64,000 nucleotides of DNA from Schizochytrium sp. CCTCC M209059 (taxonomy: Eukaryota > Sar > Bigyra > Thraustochytrida > Thraustochytriidae), in contig KN805426.1 of assembly GCA_000818945.1 (NCBI GenBank), positions 62,001 to 126,000 of the forward strand, written 5' to 3'. Below are positions 50,584 to 60,324 of the stretch, piece by piece; position 1 is the stretch's first letter, and each line of letters begins with the position of its first letter. The notes beneath the pieces were generated by a model that did not search any database, was not told the origin of the DNA, and was given only the letters and a program-made list of their open reading frames with translations. Both the position numbers and the translations under genes were made by a program.

Positions 50584-51273
50584 TGTCCTTATCCTTTTTC
50601 TTCTCGTGTTTCAACGTCGTTTCTACAAGGCGTCCGGTATCTGCTCGGGTCGTTTTAATCTTATGCGTCTTGAGGATCTCCGCAAGGTTTTCGAGCAGTT
50701 TCCGCAGGCTGTGTACGTCGATCTTCGCCAACTCTTTGCCTTTGCGCGTTCGCCTTCGTCCTCTGGCTTGCTCGCTCCCGAGGTTTCGCGAGCTCGCTCG
50801 AGGACCTCGGGCTCGAGTCGGGCTCGAGCTCCCCGTTTCGTCCCGATCTCGTTTCCTCTCCTTTTCCCCTTAATGCGCCGCACTTCGAGCCGCTGCAGGC
50901 CTGGGCTGGGCTGGGCTTGGCTTGGCTTGGCCGCCGCCGCCCCTTCTCCTTCTCCTTCTCCGCGCCGCTCTCGCCCCGCGCCGCGCAGCTCCGTTCCCTC
51001 CGCGAGAGGGCTTGCGCAACGAGGTCTGTCTTGTTTTGCCTCCTCCTCCTCTGCTGGGTCGTCGATGATCAGAGCACATAGTAAGAAGAGGTAGTCGCCT
51101 CCTTCCCTAGACAAGGCGCTCGCCCCTCTCTTTTCGGCACGAATTGTCCGCCTGCAAGGTGCTCGAGGTCGAGATCAACACAACTTAATCTACTTGATCA
51201 ACTCGAAAGATGGGCTTTCAGGTTGACTGTCGCTTGCTCTCTGCTACGCGTGCTTCGGCTGCAGGTGCAGCAT

Positions 51274-51331
51274 CATCGCATCGCATCGCATCGCATCGCA
51301 TCGCATCGTATCGTATCGCATCGCATCGCAT
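51274..51331. repeat. TCGCA pentanucleotide tract
   Basis: About eleven tandem TCGCA units with TCGTA variants, upstream of the TTC29-like gene. Confidence 0.85.
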
Positions 51332-51596
51332 TAAAAATGGTGCACGCGATAATCATCGGCCTGCGAAGAGGTATGGAAGTTGCGACCCGTTAGACCCGTT
51401 GAATGCTATTACTAGTTGTAGTTCTAGTAGTACCACCAGCGCGGTGCGGCGCGGACCGGGTGTGTACCACGAAGCAAAGAACTCTTCTCTGAGAGAGTGC
51501 TGAAGCCAGAGGCACACGGTAAGCAAGAAAGGAGCCTGAGAATTGCTATGAGCGAATGGATCAATTGATCGACCAAGTGAGAGAGAATTGATCAAA

Positions 51597-51690
51597 GAGC
51601 ATCGCAGCGCATCGCATCGTAACGCAGCGCATCGCATCGAATCGCAGTGCACTGCATCGCATTGCATTGCATTGCATTACATTGCATCGC
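51597..51690. repeat. degenerate ATCGC/ATTGC pentanucleotide tract
   Basis: About eighteen related pentamers ending about 95 bp before the TTC29-like ATG. The +frame through it would add an HCIAL repeat with no ATG, so it is taken as 5' flank. Confidence 0.8.
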
Positions 51691-51784
51691 CGCGGAGGTT
51701 TGCACTCGCTTCCATCTCCCTTATTTGCAGAGCGGCGCGGTTCTACTGCGCGGCAAAACCTTTCGCCCCGCCGCGGACGAAATC

Positions 51785-53134
51785 ATGGAGCCCGCTCTCG
51801 AGGAAAAGGATGATACGGCTTGCGGCGAGGCAGTCGTGGCGGCCACGCAGACGCATGTACCTCAGCATGTCGCAGCGGTGAGCGGTGTCAGCGATGGTTC
51901 GCCCAAGCTTCATGCGTCGTCGCAGGAGAGCAAACTCGGTGACTTTGGCTTTGGTCTCGGCACACCGTCGCTGGTTGCGCTGCTGGAGCCAGATGCCAAC
52001 CTTTCCAAGGGAGCCTTGCCGCAGCTTGACCTTCCTCAGCGTGTAGGCCATCCCTCGCACACGAACGCGCCGCAACGCGAATCCATGTCGAGTCGCGATG
52101 CTCGTATCTTGCAAGTGTTTGGTGCGAGCGCCGTGGAAGAGCAGCGCGGATCGCCTAGCGGCAAGGGCGGGCGCAAGTCCAAAATGGGCGCCTCCGCGCG
52201 AAAAGCTGTGCAGCAAAACAACAACACTGCGGTCTCACGTCTGCGAGACCTCGAAATGCTTGCAAAGTCGAGTCGAAGGGCGGGCAAGCTGGCGCAGGAA
52301 GCCAACGCAGTGTACTCGCGTGCCGTGCTTTTCGACAACCTCGAGCGCTGGACCAAGGCAATCTCTAGCTACGAGCATTACCTCGATTTGTGTGAGCGAC
52401 TACAGGATGCAGAAGGGGCCGTCGTGGCCTACAACTGCCTTGGAGTTGCTTATTTTCATTCTGCAGTTGGCGGTGCAGAAGCAACGAGCAAGGCTGTCGG
52501 CCTCAACGAGGCCAACGATGAGGAGAGTGGCGCGGTGTATCAAGACGAGCAAAAGGTAGCCACTGAGAAGGACAACGATCAAACGGAGCCCAAACAGTCT
52601 GAGCGCTCGCGATTACTGGAGTCTTCACTGTCTTATCACCAGAGTCACCTCGAGTCTGCAGATGAAGCGGGTCAGTTTGTCGCACTTTGCAATATTGGTC
52701 TCGTGTATTCGCGCCTTTGGGAATTCGAGCGTGCAGTTGATGCGCATCAGCGCGCCCTGCGATTGGCCATTGATCTTCGTAGCCCGCACGGCCAAAGCCT
52801 TGCAGTTGGCAATCTTGCCCTGTGCAGCGCAGAGATGGGCGACTTTGACACAGCCAAGGCCTGCATGGACAAGCATTTAAGTCTTGTGCGAGACCTTCGC
52901 AACCCCGAAGCGGAGACGCTTGCATGCCAGCAATTGGGCCAGCTTGCGAATCGTGCAAGACACTACGATGAAGCTGCAGAGTACTTTGAGATGGCGCGAC
53001 GAATCGCTACCGAGGCAGGTGACCGGGGCATGCTCAAGCTCATCAATTGTAGTATTGGTGTTTCTCATGGTAACGTGCGAATGCAAGAGTACCTGAAGCA
53101 GCTCTCTCACACTTTTCAGGGAACCCAGGACTGA
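51785..53134 (+). CDS. tetratricopeptide repeat protein, TTC29-like
   Basis: 449 residues. Residues about 155-430 carry TPR helices: AVLFDNLERWTKAISSYEHY, AEGAVVAYNCLGVAYFHSAV, FVALCNIGLVYSRLWEFERA, QSLAVGNLALCSAEMGDFDT, ETLACQQLGQLANRARHYDE and AAEYFEMARRIATEAGDRG. Unit order, the AYNCxGVxY and GNLxL..GD..TAKACM blocks and the overall size resemble TTC29, an axonemal protein needed for flagellar assembly. That would fit a zoospore-forming protist. The assignment rests on pattern memory; a general TPR adaptor is possible. The N terminus (about 1-150) is disordered, with Gly/Ser/Lys. An acidic loop (about 225-255) interrupts the TPR array. ATG at 51785 has A at -3. Confidence 0.7.
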   Translation: MEPALEEKDDTACGEAVVAATQTHVPQHVAAVSGVSDGSPKLHASSQESKLGDFGFGLGTPSLVALLEPDANLSKGALPQLDLPQRVGHPSHTNAPQRESMSSRDARILQVFGASAVEEQRGSPSGKGGRKSKMGASARKAVQQNNNTAVSRLRDLEMLAKSSRRAGKLAQEANAVYSRAVLFDNLERWTKAISSYEHYLDLCERLQDAEGAVVAYNCLGVAYFHSAVGGAEATSKAVGLNEANDEESGAVYQDEQKVATEKDNDQTEPKQSERSRLLESSLSYHQSHLESADEAGQFVALCNIGLVYSRLWEFERAVDAHQRALRLAIDLRSPHGQSLAVGNLALCSAEMGDFDTAKACMDKHLSLVRDLRNPEAETLACQQLGQLANRARHYDEAAEYFEMARRIATEAGDRGMLKLINCSIGVSHGNVRMQEYLKQLSHTFQGTQD

Positions 53135-53498
53135 AAGAGTGAAAAATAACATTGAAGGAATTTGGAGAGGCGGATCTGGGGAACACTAGGCTTGAAATTG
53201 ACGTATGCACACGCACTACGCACATACCCACACGCAAGAGAATCTAATACAAAAACATCAAAACAGTTTAGCTTATAAAAATGGAAAAAGCAAGTTTGAC
53301 TCCCCCAACAGTGTTAAATGGAAAAAGCAGGAGGGTCCAGAGGTCTAGGGCCTAAATAATTTGTTCATGATGAGGTCCTATTGCCTCCCTTGCGACTATT
53401 TTTTCTTTTCACGTCCTTTCCCCCCTACCACACACACACACACGGAGAGACGTGAAGTCACATCTCACTCTACAGAACCCGCCCGTGCATCATTGTTT
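53135..53498. other. convergent 3' region
   Basis: AT-rich spacer between the TTC29-like gene and the xxPT membrane protein gene, with a CA dinucleotide run near 53430-53445. No gene seen. Confidence 0.5.
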
Positions 53499-56400
53499 TT
53501 AATTAGCCCTGGAGAGGTAGCTGACCATGTTCCAAAGCCTTTCATCGGACTGACGCGAGGCGGCTTCACGTTTCTTCGCACGACGCTTGAGCACGACGAA
53601 AATCGTGCCGAGGGCAACCACAGTCAACGCACCAACGCTCGCCAGAGCAATCGCAAGCGTGTTCGCGCTTCCAGCACTTTCGTCATCTTCTGCGTACTCT
53701 GGCATGCTTGCAGAAAGGACCTTGACGTACTCGATGTCCGATTTGGCAAGCTGCCGTTTCAGTTCATTCTGACCCCGGTTCGTCCGCAGCATCTTTGGAA
53801 TTCTCCCCAATTCAACGTTTTCAATGCGGTACATGATGACCAAGTCGCCCGCTTCGTCCTTGATCGATCGAAAGTCGAGCAACTTGGTTCCGCAATAAAC
53901 GCGGCTCAGGCTCGTGCGTTTCGCAATCGTCGTGGCCAAGGCAGAGCACACTGCGTTCAAAAAGGTAGCGGAGGATTGCTGATCAGCATCATACGCCAGA
54001 GGGAATCGAATGCCGTCAATCTTGTACGACGGGCTCTGCCCGATGTAACTGACCTCGACATCCCCAAAGCCGTCAGCGCTGGACAATGCGCTCTGCACGG
54101 CACTCGCCACGGTCGAGGCCGAGTTCACGGCTTTAGAGACGGAGGCTTCCTGATCACTGGTGCTCGAGAACAATGCAAAGAACTGCACACTCACCTGCGT
54201 CTCGGGGCGTTCAGTAAGTTCTCGGCGGCGTGAGGGTACGTTGACCTCCCCAAGAGCGCGCCCGCGTCCCTCGGGACGCTTTGAACTCATGAGTCCACTT
54301 GCGCGATAGTTCTCAACGCTGCGATCAAGGCCGTCCACAAAGATTTCCTCCTCCAGATCACGACCGCCGCGCGTACGCTTCTTGCGAAGTTCAGCCGTAT
54401 CATCAAGAAAGGCATCCTCCAGATCGCGATTGCCGCGCTTGCGCTTGGTACGAGCGTCGCTCTCGTCGCGAGAGGCAAAAAGATTCCGTGCACTAGATCG
54501 TGATGAAAGACGGCGCGCCTCCCACGAGGTTGGCTCCGGCGTCGGGACCGCCACATAGTCGCACGAGTATCCACCCGAATGGTCGTTGACGACCTCTAAG
54601 ACAGGCGTGCTCTGCCCACAACTAAACAGACTGCAGCGCTGATTCCTCCAGTTGATATGCCAAGCATCACATGCTCCATTTGTCGCGCTATAACAGGCGA
54701 GCTGACAGACCAGTTCCATCATCTCGGTCTTATCGTCTGAAATGTACTCTGGGCAAGTTGTCGCAAGATCAATGTAGGACCCACCCTCACCATCTTCGAC
54801 AACAGCTCCTTCGGCGGTCATGTCGCACTCACAGTAAGCTGTGGGGTCGAGATCTGCTGCAATGACATCCACGGTCGATGTGCACACGCTGGTATCTACC
54901 ATTTTGCCGAACAGGGGATCCGGCGCAGCGGTATTCGTGGGACACTCGACTTCACAGCGGTCGATTGATGATGGCGCTTGCGTCTCTCCTGCTGGGTTTG
55001 GCGTCGGCGACAACGTTGGGTTCGGCGTAGGCGGCACAGTTGTTGGGTAAGGAGTCGGTTCTGTTGGCGCCACAGTTGGGCTCTCCGTCCAATCTGTTGG
55101 TGCTGAAGTCGGAGATTCCGTCTCCCTTGTGGGGAACATTGTCGGCCAAGCCGTCGGAAACGATGATGGATACGAAGTCGGAAACGCAGTTGGAAATGGT
55201 GTCGGAAACGCAGTTGGAAATGAGGTCGGAGAATCCGAAGGAGAGCTTGTGGGAGAACGGGTTGGAAACGCCGTAGGGTTGGGTGTTGGTGAGGATGTCG
55301 GAGATTCCGAAGGAAAGCTCGTGGGAAAACGTGTTGGAAACGACGTTGGGTTGGATGTTGGTGAAGATGTCGGGTTGGCTGTAGGCGAAGGCGTCGGCAC
55401 CGGCGTGGGGAATTCCGAGCCAAAGGTGCCCGTCGTCGAAGGCGACGGGGTTGGCGCTTCTGTACCATCGACCGTGGGACGCGCAACAGGCTGAAACGTG
55501 GGCTCCAGCGTTGCCTGAGGAGGCTGAGTGGGCTCTGGCGTAGGTTCGATGGTTGGTTGTAGCGGCGTGACAGAGAATTCAAAACGAAGATCGATGCCTG
55601 CAACAACCTGACATTGGTCCGTTGTGCTGCAGCTTGCGCTGACAGAGCACTGGGTAAATCGCAGCGCGTTCGTGAAAAGAAGCACATCGGTTGTGGCGAG
55701 GACCTGGACCTGATTATCACAGAGTTCAACAGTGTCCGGAATGGCCAAGTAGTCGACCCAGTCCCCATCGTTGTTTTGGTATTGAAGGGTGACCCCCTGC
55801 TGGCAAGTGCTCAGACTGACGGGAAGGTCGGCCGCAGAAGCAATACAGTTTTCGCTATCTTCGCTGTCGAGACTGGTAAAGTAGTCTTCGATCACCTGCT
55901 CGTACCCGAATTCGGCGATGGTGACGACGCATTTCTGTCGCTGAGAGTCGAGAGCAGAGGTCACGAGGCAGAAGCCTTCGGCGAGCTCACGATCTTCAAA
56001 GAGCTCGTAGCATTCGTCCGCGTCGGCATTGGGGAAACTATACCCATCGCAAAAGCCCTTAAAGCACTGATTAAGGCTCGTGGCGCTGAGCCCTGGGCCG
56101 CAAAACAAACGACCGTACTCGAGTGCCTCTGCCTCGCTCCAGGGGATCTGGATGTCTTGGCAGACGGCCTCGATGGCGAGATGCTCTTCATGCGCTGCCA
56201 CAGCGAGGGTGTCCGCGCTGTCGACCATGACGCCCGTGTAGCAAAAGCCCCCGAGATCGGAGCGTGAGGAGAAATCGTCCGGTTCAACGAGGGTCTCGAT
56301 ATTGAGACGGTAGTTGTCATACTTGTTTTTGTTGTTGGGATTGACAGTCCCTGTGCAGCGAATGACGGAAAAGATGCCCGTGTTGCCATCACGCACGTAC

Positions 56401-57647
56401 CAAAGAACGTCAAAGGTCTCTTGGTCAATCCGAGACCAGGCCTGTGCGTAGGATGGTGCGTCAGACATGGCGCCGCCACTCCAGGTCCACGTGTCTTCCA
56501 GCGACGAGCCGTCAATGCATGCATCCGCGGTCATGTAAAAGAAGCCATCAGCCGTGGTCATGTTGACAGAACGAATGACGCCGCGTTCTCCCTGCGAAAT
56601 GTCAAAGCGGAAGTCATCGGCCTCGTACATGGTGAGCCAGGATTCTGGCGAGTCTGCGTCGATTTGGCACTTGCTTCCATCTTTCCAAAAGGCGTCCCAG
56701 GATTTGGGTTTCCAGACGCAGGGTTGGCCAGCGTGGTCGGTGCGCTGGAGACAGGCGCTTTTGGTGATTTCGCAAAGGTCATCTGTATCTCTGCCGTCGC
56801 AGAGTCGCCACGAGCCGATGTCGTCATTGAAGGAGACGCAGTTCGGGTCGCCGTAGCAAGTGCACTGGTTGCAGCAGGGCTCCTCGAGGCCCGTGCTCTG
56901 GACACCGACGATGATGGCGAGCGAGGCGTTCATGAGCTCGGGCTGACGAATGGAGAGACAACGGTCGTTGTCATCGTCGATGTTTTCGCAAAAGGCCTCG
57001 AGAAGGCCTACGGAGCGACATGCCGCGGCCGAAAGGTCGACGGCGGACTGGCAGTCCTCGGTTCTTGCGGTGTCCTGCGCTGGGCAGCAGTTGGCGAGCT
57101 CCGGCAGGGCCACGGCTGCGGACCAGTTGGCTACTGAAGAGATCATGGCGGGATCATCGCCGCAGAGTGGTGCGGCGCCACAGTTGTCGCCCTCAACGTC
57201 GCCAACGAGGACGGTCTCGGCGCCAACAGCTTCAGCGAGAGCGGTTTCGATCGAGGTCTTCATGGTCGAAGTGAGGAGCGTGTTGTCCATTTCGAGCACA
57301 AGCGACCCCTGCGTGGCCGTGTAGGGCGTAATTGTTCTCACAGGAGCAAGCGTGGGCGCGGGTGTGGGCGGCCTTGGGCCGCAGTATGCTTCGTCGGCGT
57401 CGTAGTATTCACAGTTCGCAAGGCACCTGGCCTGACTCGTAGCTAGCGACTGGCACGTGGTGCATGTTTGGACGTAGGTATCAGTGTCGAGCTCGAGAGT
57501 CCAGGCGCAGTATTCGTCTGCGAGGCAATCTGACGCCGATATAAGGCTGTTGCACTCTTCTAGGGTCGACTGTGCGTTCACGAGGACAACTGCAGCGAGT
57601 GCCACGGCGCATGCCGTGGCTACGCTGCGCGTGCATTTGTCTCTCAT
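53499..57647 (-). CDS. large secreted/type I membrane protein with xxPT linker and PAN-like module
   Basis: 1,382 residues. Signal peptide about 1-25 (ACAVALAAVVLVNAQ). A Cys-rich ectodomain follows (about 26-700; CADEYCAW-type pairs, many CxxxxC), with no family I can name. Next come an xxPT-repeat stalk (about 722-879) and a PAN-like unit (about 963-1015, ACDAWHINWRNQRCSLFSCG) similar in style to the sulfatase tail. A juxtamembrane alpha/beta domain (about 1150-1320) precedes one transmembrane helix (about 1331-1352, LAIALASVGALTVVALGTIF) and a short basic cytoplasmic tail. The two beta-like segments GSLVLEMDN and VSVQFFALFS with following helices may be related membrane-proximal folds. Probably a cell-surface or matrix-linked protein. 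ATG at 57647 is the only start before a stop. Convergent with the TTC29-like gene. Confidence 0.88.
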   Translation of the reverse strand: MRDKCTRSVATACAVALAAVVLVNAQSTLEECNSLISASDCLADEYCAWTLELDTDTYVQTCTTCQSLATSQARCLANCEYYDADEAYCGPRPPTPAPTLAPVRTITPYTATQGSLVLEMDNTLLTSTMKTSIETALAEAVGAETVLVGDVEGDNCGAAPLCGDDPAMISSVANWSAAVALPELANCCPAQDTARTEDCQSAVDLSAAACRSVGLLEAFCENIDDDNDRCLSIRQPELMNASLAIIVGVQSTGLEEPCCNQCTCYGDPNCVSFNDDIGSWRLCDGRDTDDLCEITKSACLQRTDHAGQPCVWKPKSWDAFWKDGSKCQIDADSPESWLTMYEADDFRFDISQGERGVIRSVNMTTADGFFYMTADACIDGSSLEDTWTWSGGAMSDAPSYAQAWSRIDQETFDVLWYVRDGNTGIFSVIRCTGTVNPNNKNKYDNYRLNIETLVEPDDFSSRSDLGGFCYTGVMVDSADTLAVAAHEEHLAIEAVCQDIQIPWSEAEALEYGRLFCGPGLSATSLNQCFKGFCDGYSFPNADADECYELFEDRELAEGFCLVTSALDSQRQKCVVTIAEFGYEQVIEDYFTSLDSEDSENCIASAADLPVSLSTCQQGVTLQYQNNDGDWVDYLAIPDTVELCDNQVQVLATTDVLLFTNALRFTQCSVSASCSTTDQCQVVAGIDLRFEFSVTPLQPTIEPTPEPTQPPQATLEPTFQPVARPTVDGTEAPTPSPSTTGTFGSEFPTPVPTPSPTANPTSSPTSNPTSFPTRFPTSFPSESPTSSPTPNPTAFPTRSPTSSPSDSPTSFPTAFPTPFPTAFPTSYPSSFPTAWPTMFPTRETESPTSAPTDWTESPTVAPTEPTPYPTTVPPTPNPTLSPTPNPAGETQAPSSIDRCEVECPTNTAAPDPLFGKMVDTSVCTSTVDVIAADLDPTAYCECDMTAEGAVVEDGEGGSYIDLATTCPEYISDDKTEMMELVCQLACYSATNGACDAWHINWRNQRCSLFSCGQSTPVLEVVNDHSGGYSCDYVAVPTPEPTSWEARRLSSRSSARNLFASRDESDARTKRKRGNRDLEDAFLDDTAELRKKRTRGGRDLEEEIFVDGLDRSVENYRASGLMSSKRPEGRGRALGEVNVPSRRRELTERPETQVSVQFFALFSSTSDQEASVSKAVNSASTVASAVQSALSSADGFGDVEVSYIGQSPSYKIDGIRFPLAYDADQQSSATFLNAVCSALATTIAKRTSLSRVYCGTKLLDFRSIKDEAGDLVIMYRIENVELGRIPKMLRTNRGQNELKRQLAKSDIEYVKVLSASMPEYAEDDESAGSANTLAIALASVGALTVVALGTIFVVLKRRAKKREAASRQSDERLWNMVSYLSRAN
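55010..55480 (-). repeat. 12-nt minisatellite encoding xxPT repeats
   Basis: Tandem 12-bp units encode tetrapeptides such as SFPT, SSPT, AFPT and NPTS. They make a mucin-like Pro/Thr/Ser stalk likely to be O-glycosylated and variable in copy number. Confidence 0.85.
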
Positions 57648-58372
57648 TGTTTATCGCTTTCTTCGATTCCCCCCCGGGCCCCGGCCCTTTGCTCGTAGCG
57701 AGGCGCGTCTACGGAATGAAAAGTGGGTCTGTTGTATCAATGTTGTAGTACGTACTACTGCCAGTCGCGTGCTGGCCTGTCCTCTCTTTTAGGAGTGTGT
57801 CTGCGACGTAAGGCTCCTTTTCCTCTCGGCCCGTCTCCTCGACGCTGCGTAGAAACCCGAGCGAGCGAGCGATCGATCGAGCGCCTCCTCGCCGACCGCT
57901 CTCTTCCCCTCGCTCGCTCGCTCGCTCGCTCGCGTGCTCTTCCTCGGCCGGGAAGCTCTGCCTGCGTTCGCAAGGCCGCGTGATTGGCTGCAGCTTGTTC
58001 GTCTCCTATGTAGTGTTTGCTCGCTCACCTCTGCGCTCGCTCGCTCGCTCGCTCGCTCACTTGCCCGCTCGCTTGCCCGCCCGCCCGGTCCTTCGCTCGC
58101 TCGCTCGCCGCGCTCTCTCCCTCTCCCGCGCGTCCGCGCCCGGCACGTGCACGCGCCTTCGCACTCTGCTCTGCTCTGCGCTGCCTTTTGGCTCTAGTTG
58201 CTTGCGCCCTTGCTCCAGCTAGCTAGCTAGCTAGCTCTTGCTCGAGCTCGAGCTCGAGCTCCTGCGAGGAGCGCTTCTGCCGCGCACGCGCTCGCTCGCT
58301 CGCTCGCAATCGATCGATCGATCGATCGATCAATCTCTCGCCGCAAAAGTCGCGGCGGCGGCGAGCTGTGCC

Positions 58373-58421
58373 GAGATGAGATGAGATGGGATGGGATAAG
58401 ATGAGATGAGATGAGATGAGC
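58373..58421. repeat. GAGAT pentanucleotide tract
   Basis: About nine GAGAT/GGGAT units, followed at 58481-58525 by a CTTGG tract, in the 5' side of the xxPT gene. Confidence 0.8.
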
Positions 58422-59478
58422 TCGAAAAAATGGACGCAGCCGCTGCGGCTCCGCTCCGGCCGCAGGGCTGGACGTCCCGGCCTGGCTCGGCTTGGCTTGG
58501 CCTGGCTTGGCTTGGCTTGGCTTGCTTTGCCGCGCCTAGCCGCGCCTGGCCTGGCCTCGCTCGCCCGGCTCGGCTCCGCGCTGTCTCGTCTCGGCTTTCT
58601 TTGCGCGGTCTCGGCTTTGTCAGCTCTGTCTGCTGTCTTTTTCCTTTTGCTTGCTTGCTCGCGCGAGTTTCCAGTATGGACGGCCGCCGCACGCGCCAAG
58701 TCGGGAATCGAGGAATACTCCACTTGCGCGGGCCGGCTGGCCACTGTGCGTGGTCTATCGATCGATTGACGCGAGAGACTTTAATGTGGTTGATTGATTG
58801 AGTATTTGATTGCGGATGGATGGATGGATTGCCATCGATCGATCAATCGTACCTCTGCAGAGCTGGAGCTGGATGAATGGATTCCTGGCGCCGAACGCGC
58901 CGTCTGCACGTCGCCGGCCGCGGCCCAGACACGCCCAATCTCCACCCGCCGCAGCCGCTGCCCATCTCCTCCCGTCTCTCGCCTCCCTCGCAGCCGCCCG
59001 CCGCTCGTGGCGCCGGGTCCGCGCCGGGACCCAGGCGCGGCGTCCCCACTAGGGATGCGCATCCGCCGCGCGACGCCGCGCACCAACTCCCGCCGGAGCT
59101 GCCGCCGCCGCCCGAGAGGGGACGCGCCCCGTCCGTCCCTGCACGTGCGAGCCGATCCAGGGCGCGCTCACAGGCCCTCCGCCCCGGCGCCCTTTCTCCG
59201 CCTGGCCGCTGTTTAAAAAGACGCGGGACATCGTCGATAACCTCGCGGGAAATCTCGCCGTCGCCGTCTCGAGCCCGCGTGCTGGCTGCTGCGGATGGCT
59301 GCGGCCGCGACCGGCAGGTCGAGACCGGGAGGGAGGGAGGGAGGAGCAGAAGAAGCCGGAAAAGCCGCGGCAGTTGTGCAAGCCGCGGGCGGCTGCGCGA
59401 CCTGACCGGGCACGCGCCGCTCGGGAGCTGGCAAAATGGTATATAGGGATAGGGCCCTTCTCTTACCGTACTTTTACT

Positions 59479-59670
59479 ATGGAGGTCCCGGAGGAGGACC
59501 TCGAAAGCGACTGCGACAGCGACTCCCATTACGACGGCTGCGAGCGCGGCTATGGCGCGTCGGGCACGCCTCGTGCGGCGCGCGCAGCCGTGCCGATAAG
59601 AGAAGGCGCGCTCTGTGCGGTGCGATGGCAAAGTGGCGGCCTGGCCACCGCCGCGACGCTTTTTCGTTAG
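59479..59670 (+). CDS. 63-codon ORF after a TATA-like element (doubtful)
   Basis: ATG at 59479 begins MEVPEEDLESDCDSDSHY, 32 nt after a TATATAGG element. The acidic start is protein-like, but the rest is Ala/Arg-rich and no family is recognised. It could be a first exon or chance. Confidence 0.15.
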   Translation: MEVPEEDLESDCDSDSHYDGCERGYGASGTPRAARAAVPIREGALCAVRWQSGGLATAATLFR

Positions 59671-60324
59671 CCCCGTCCTTGGAGCGGCTCCAGGCGGCTG
59701 CAGCTGCAACAGGCGGGCGCGAGGGAGGGCAGCGGCAGCGGCAGCGGCCCAGGCAGCTGCGGCTCGTTCTAGGTAGCGGCTGCCGGGTGGTCAGCAAGGC
59801 GGTGGTCAGCAAGGCGGTGGTCATTTGCAGAAGTGCAAGTGTTCACGCTGCTGCTGTACGTATTATCATGCAGCAGGCCGTTGCAGCTGCAGCAGGGGAT
59901 GATGCTGGACGCGTGAAGGCTGCTTTTGCGTTCGTGCTCCCCAGAGGGTGCCTAATTTGCGCCAGCCACGACAGAGAGCGGCAGCTGACAGATTGAGGAG
60001 ACAGGCAACAGACAAGACAGACAGAGAGGCAAGACGTTGTAGTACTACCCGTCTCGCTTGTAGTACCAGGCCTTAGCGAATGAGCCCACCCGCACCGAAC
60101 ACTTACGATTTTGTCGACAGGCCACCTGCCTCGGCATTCTTTCTACACAGATCGTGACACGAGGTGCCAGCAGCATTCATGCGTCTTTCTTCAAAAGAGC
60201 ATTGAGCTGCCAGAGCCAGGGAAGAAGGGAAAGGGGAAAGACCGACCGTTCTTGCTTGATCTTCTTTTCCAAGCTGTGCGCGAGTTTATTGTAATTTTTT
60301 TGGATATCGACTTTAGGCTAGGCC

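Larger units (their letters stand above)
50584..51784. promoter_or_regulatory. divergent promoter region FHA gene / TTC29-like gene
   Basis: Holds three pentamer tracts: GGGCT/GGCTT (50901-50932), TCGCA (51274-51331) and a degenerate ATCGC/ATTGC series (about 51597-51690). A coding-like minus frame near 50528-50765 is noted under the FHA gene. No supported independent gene. Confidence 0.5.
57648..60324. other. gene-poor, microsatellite-rich region
   Basis: About 2.7 kb with no supported gene. Features seen: the 14-bp palindrome GTAGTACGTACTAC (57745-57758), several CGCT/GCTC tetramer runs (57912-57935, 58030-58070, 58095-58110, 58290-58308), AGCT and ATCGAT runs (58216-58330), GAGAT and CTTGG pentamers (58373-58421, 58481-58525), a TATA-like TATATAGG at 59440-59447 and GGTGGTCAGCAAGGC direct repeats near 59795-59820. 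Long arginine/proline ORFs on both strands lack starts or protein-like features. It probably contains the xxPT gene promoter and the TRIC 3' UTR. Confidence 0.5.

Noticed and set aside
51647..51784. N-terminal HCIAL repeat extension of the TTC29-like protein
   Set aside because: It is the translated ATTGC microsatellite and has no ATG; the ATG at 51785 has good context.
58843..59709. 288-codon minus frame and overlapping plus frames in the gene-poor block
   Set aside because: No ATG near the beginning, Arg/Pro/Gly-rich on both strands, typical of CG-rich noncoding DNA.
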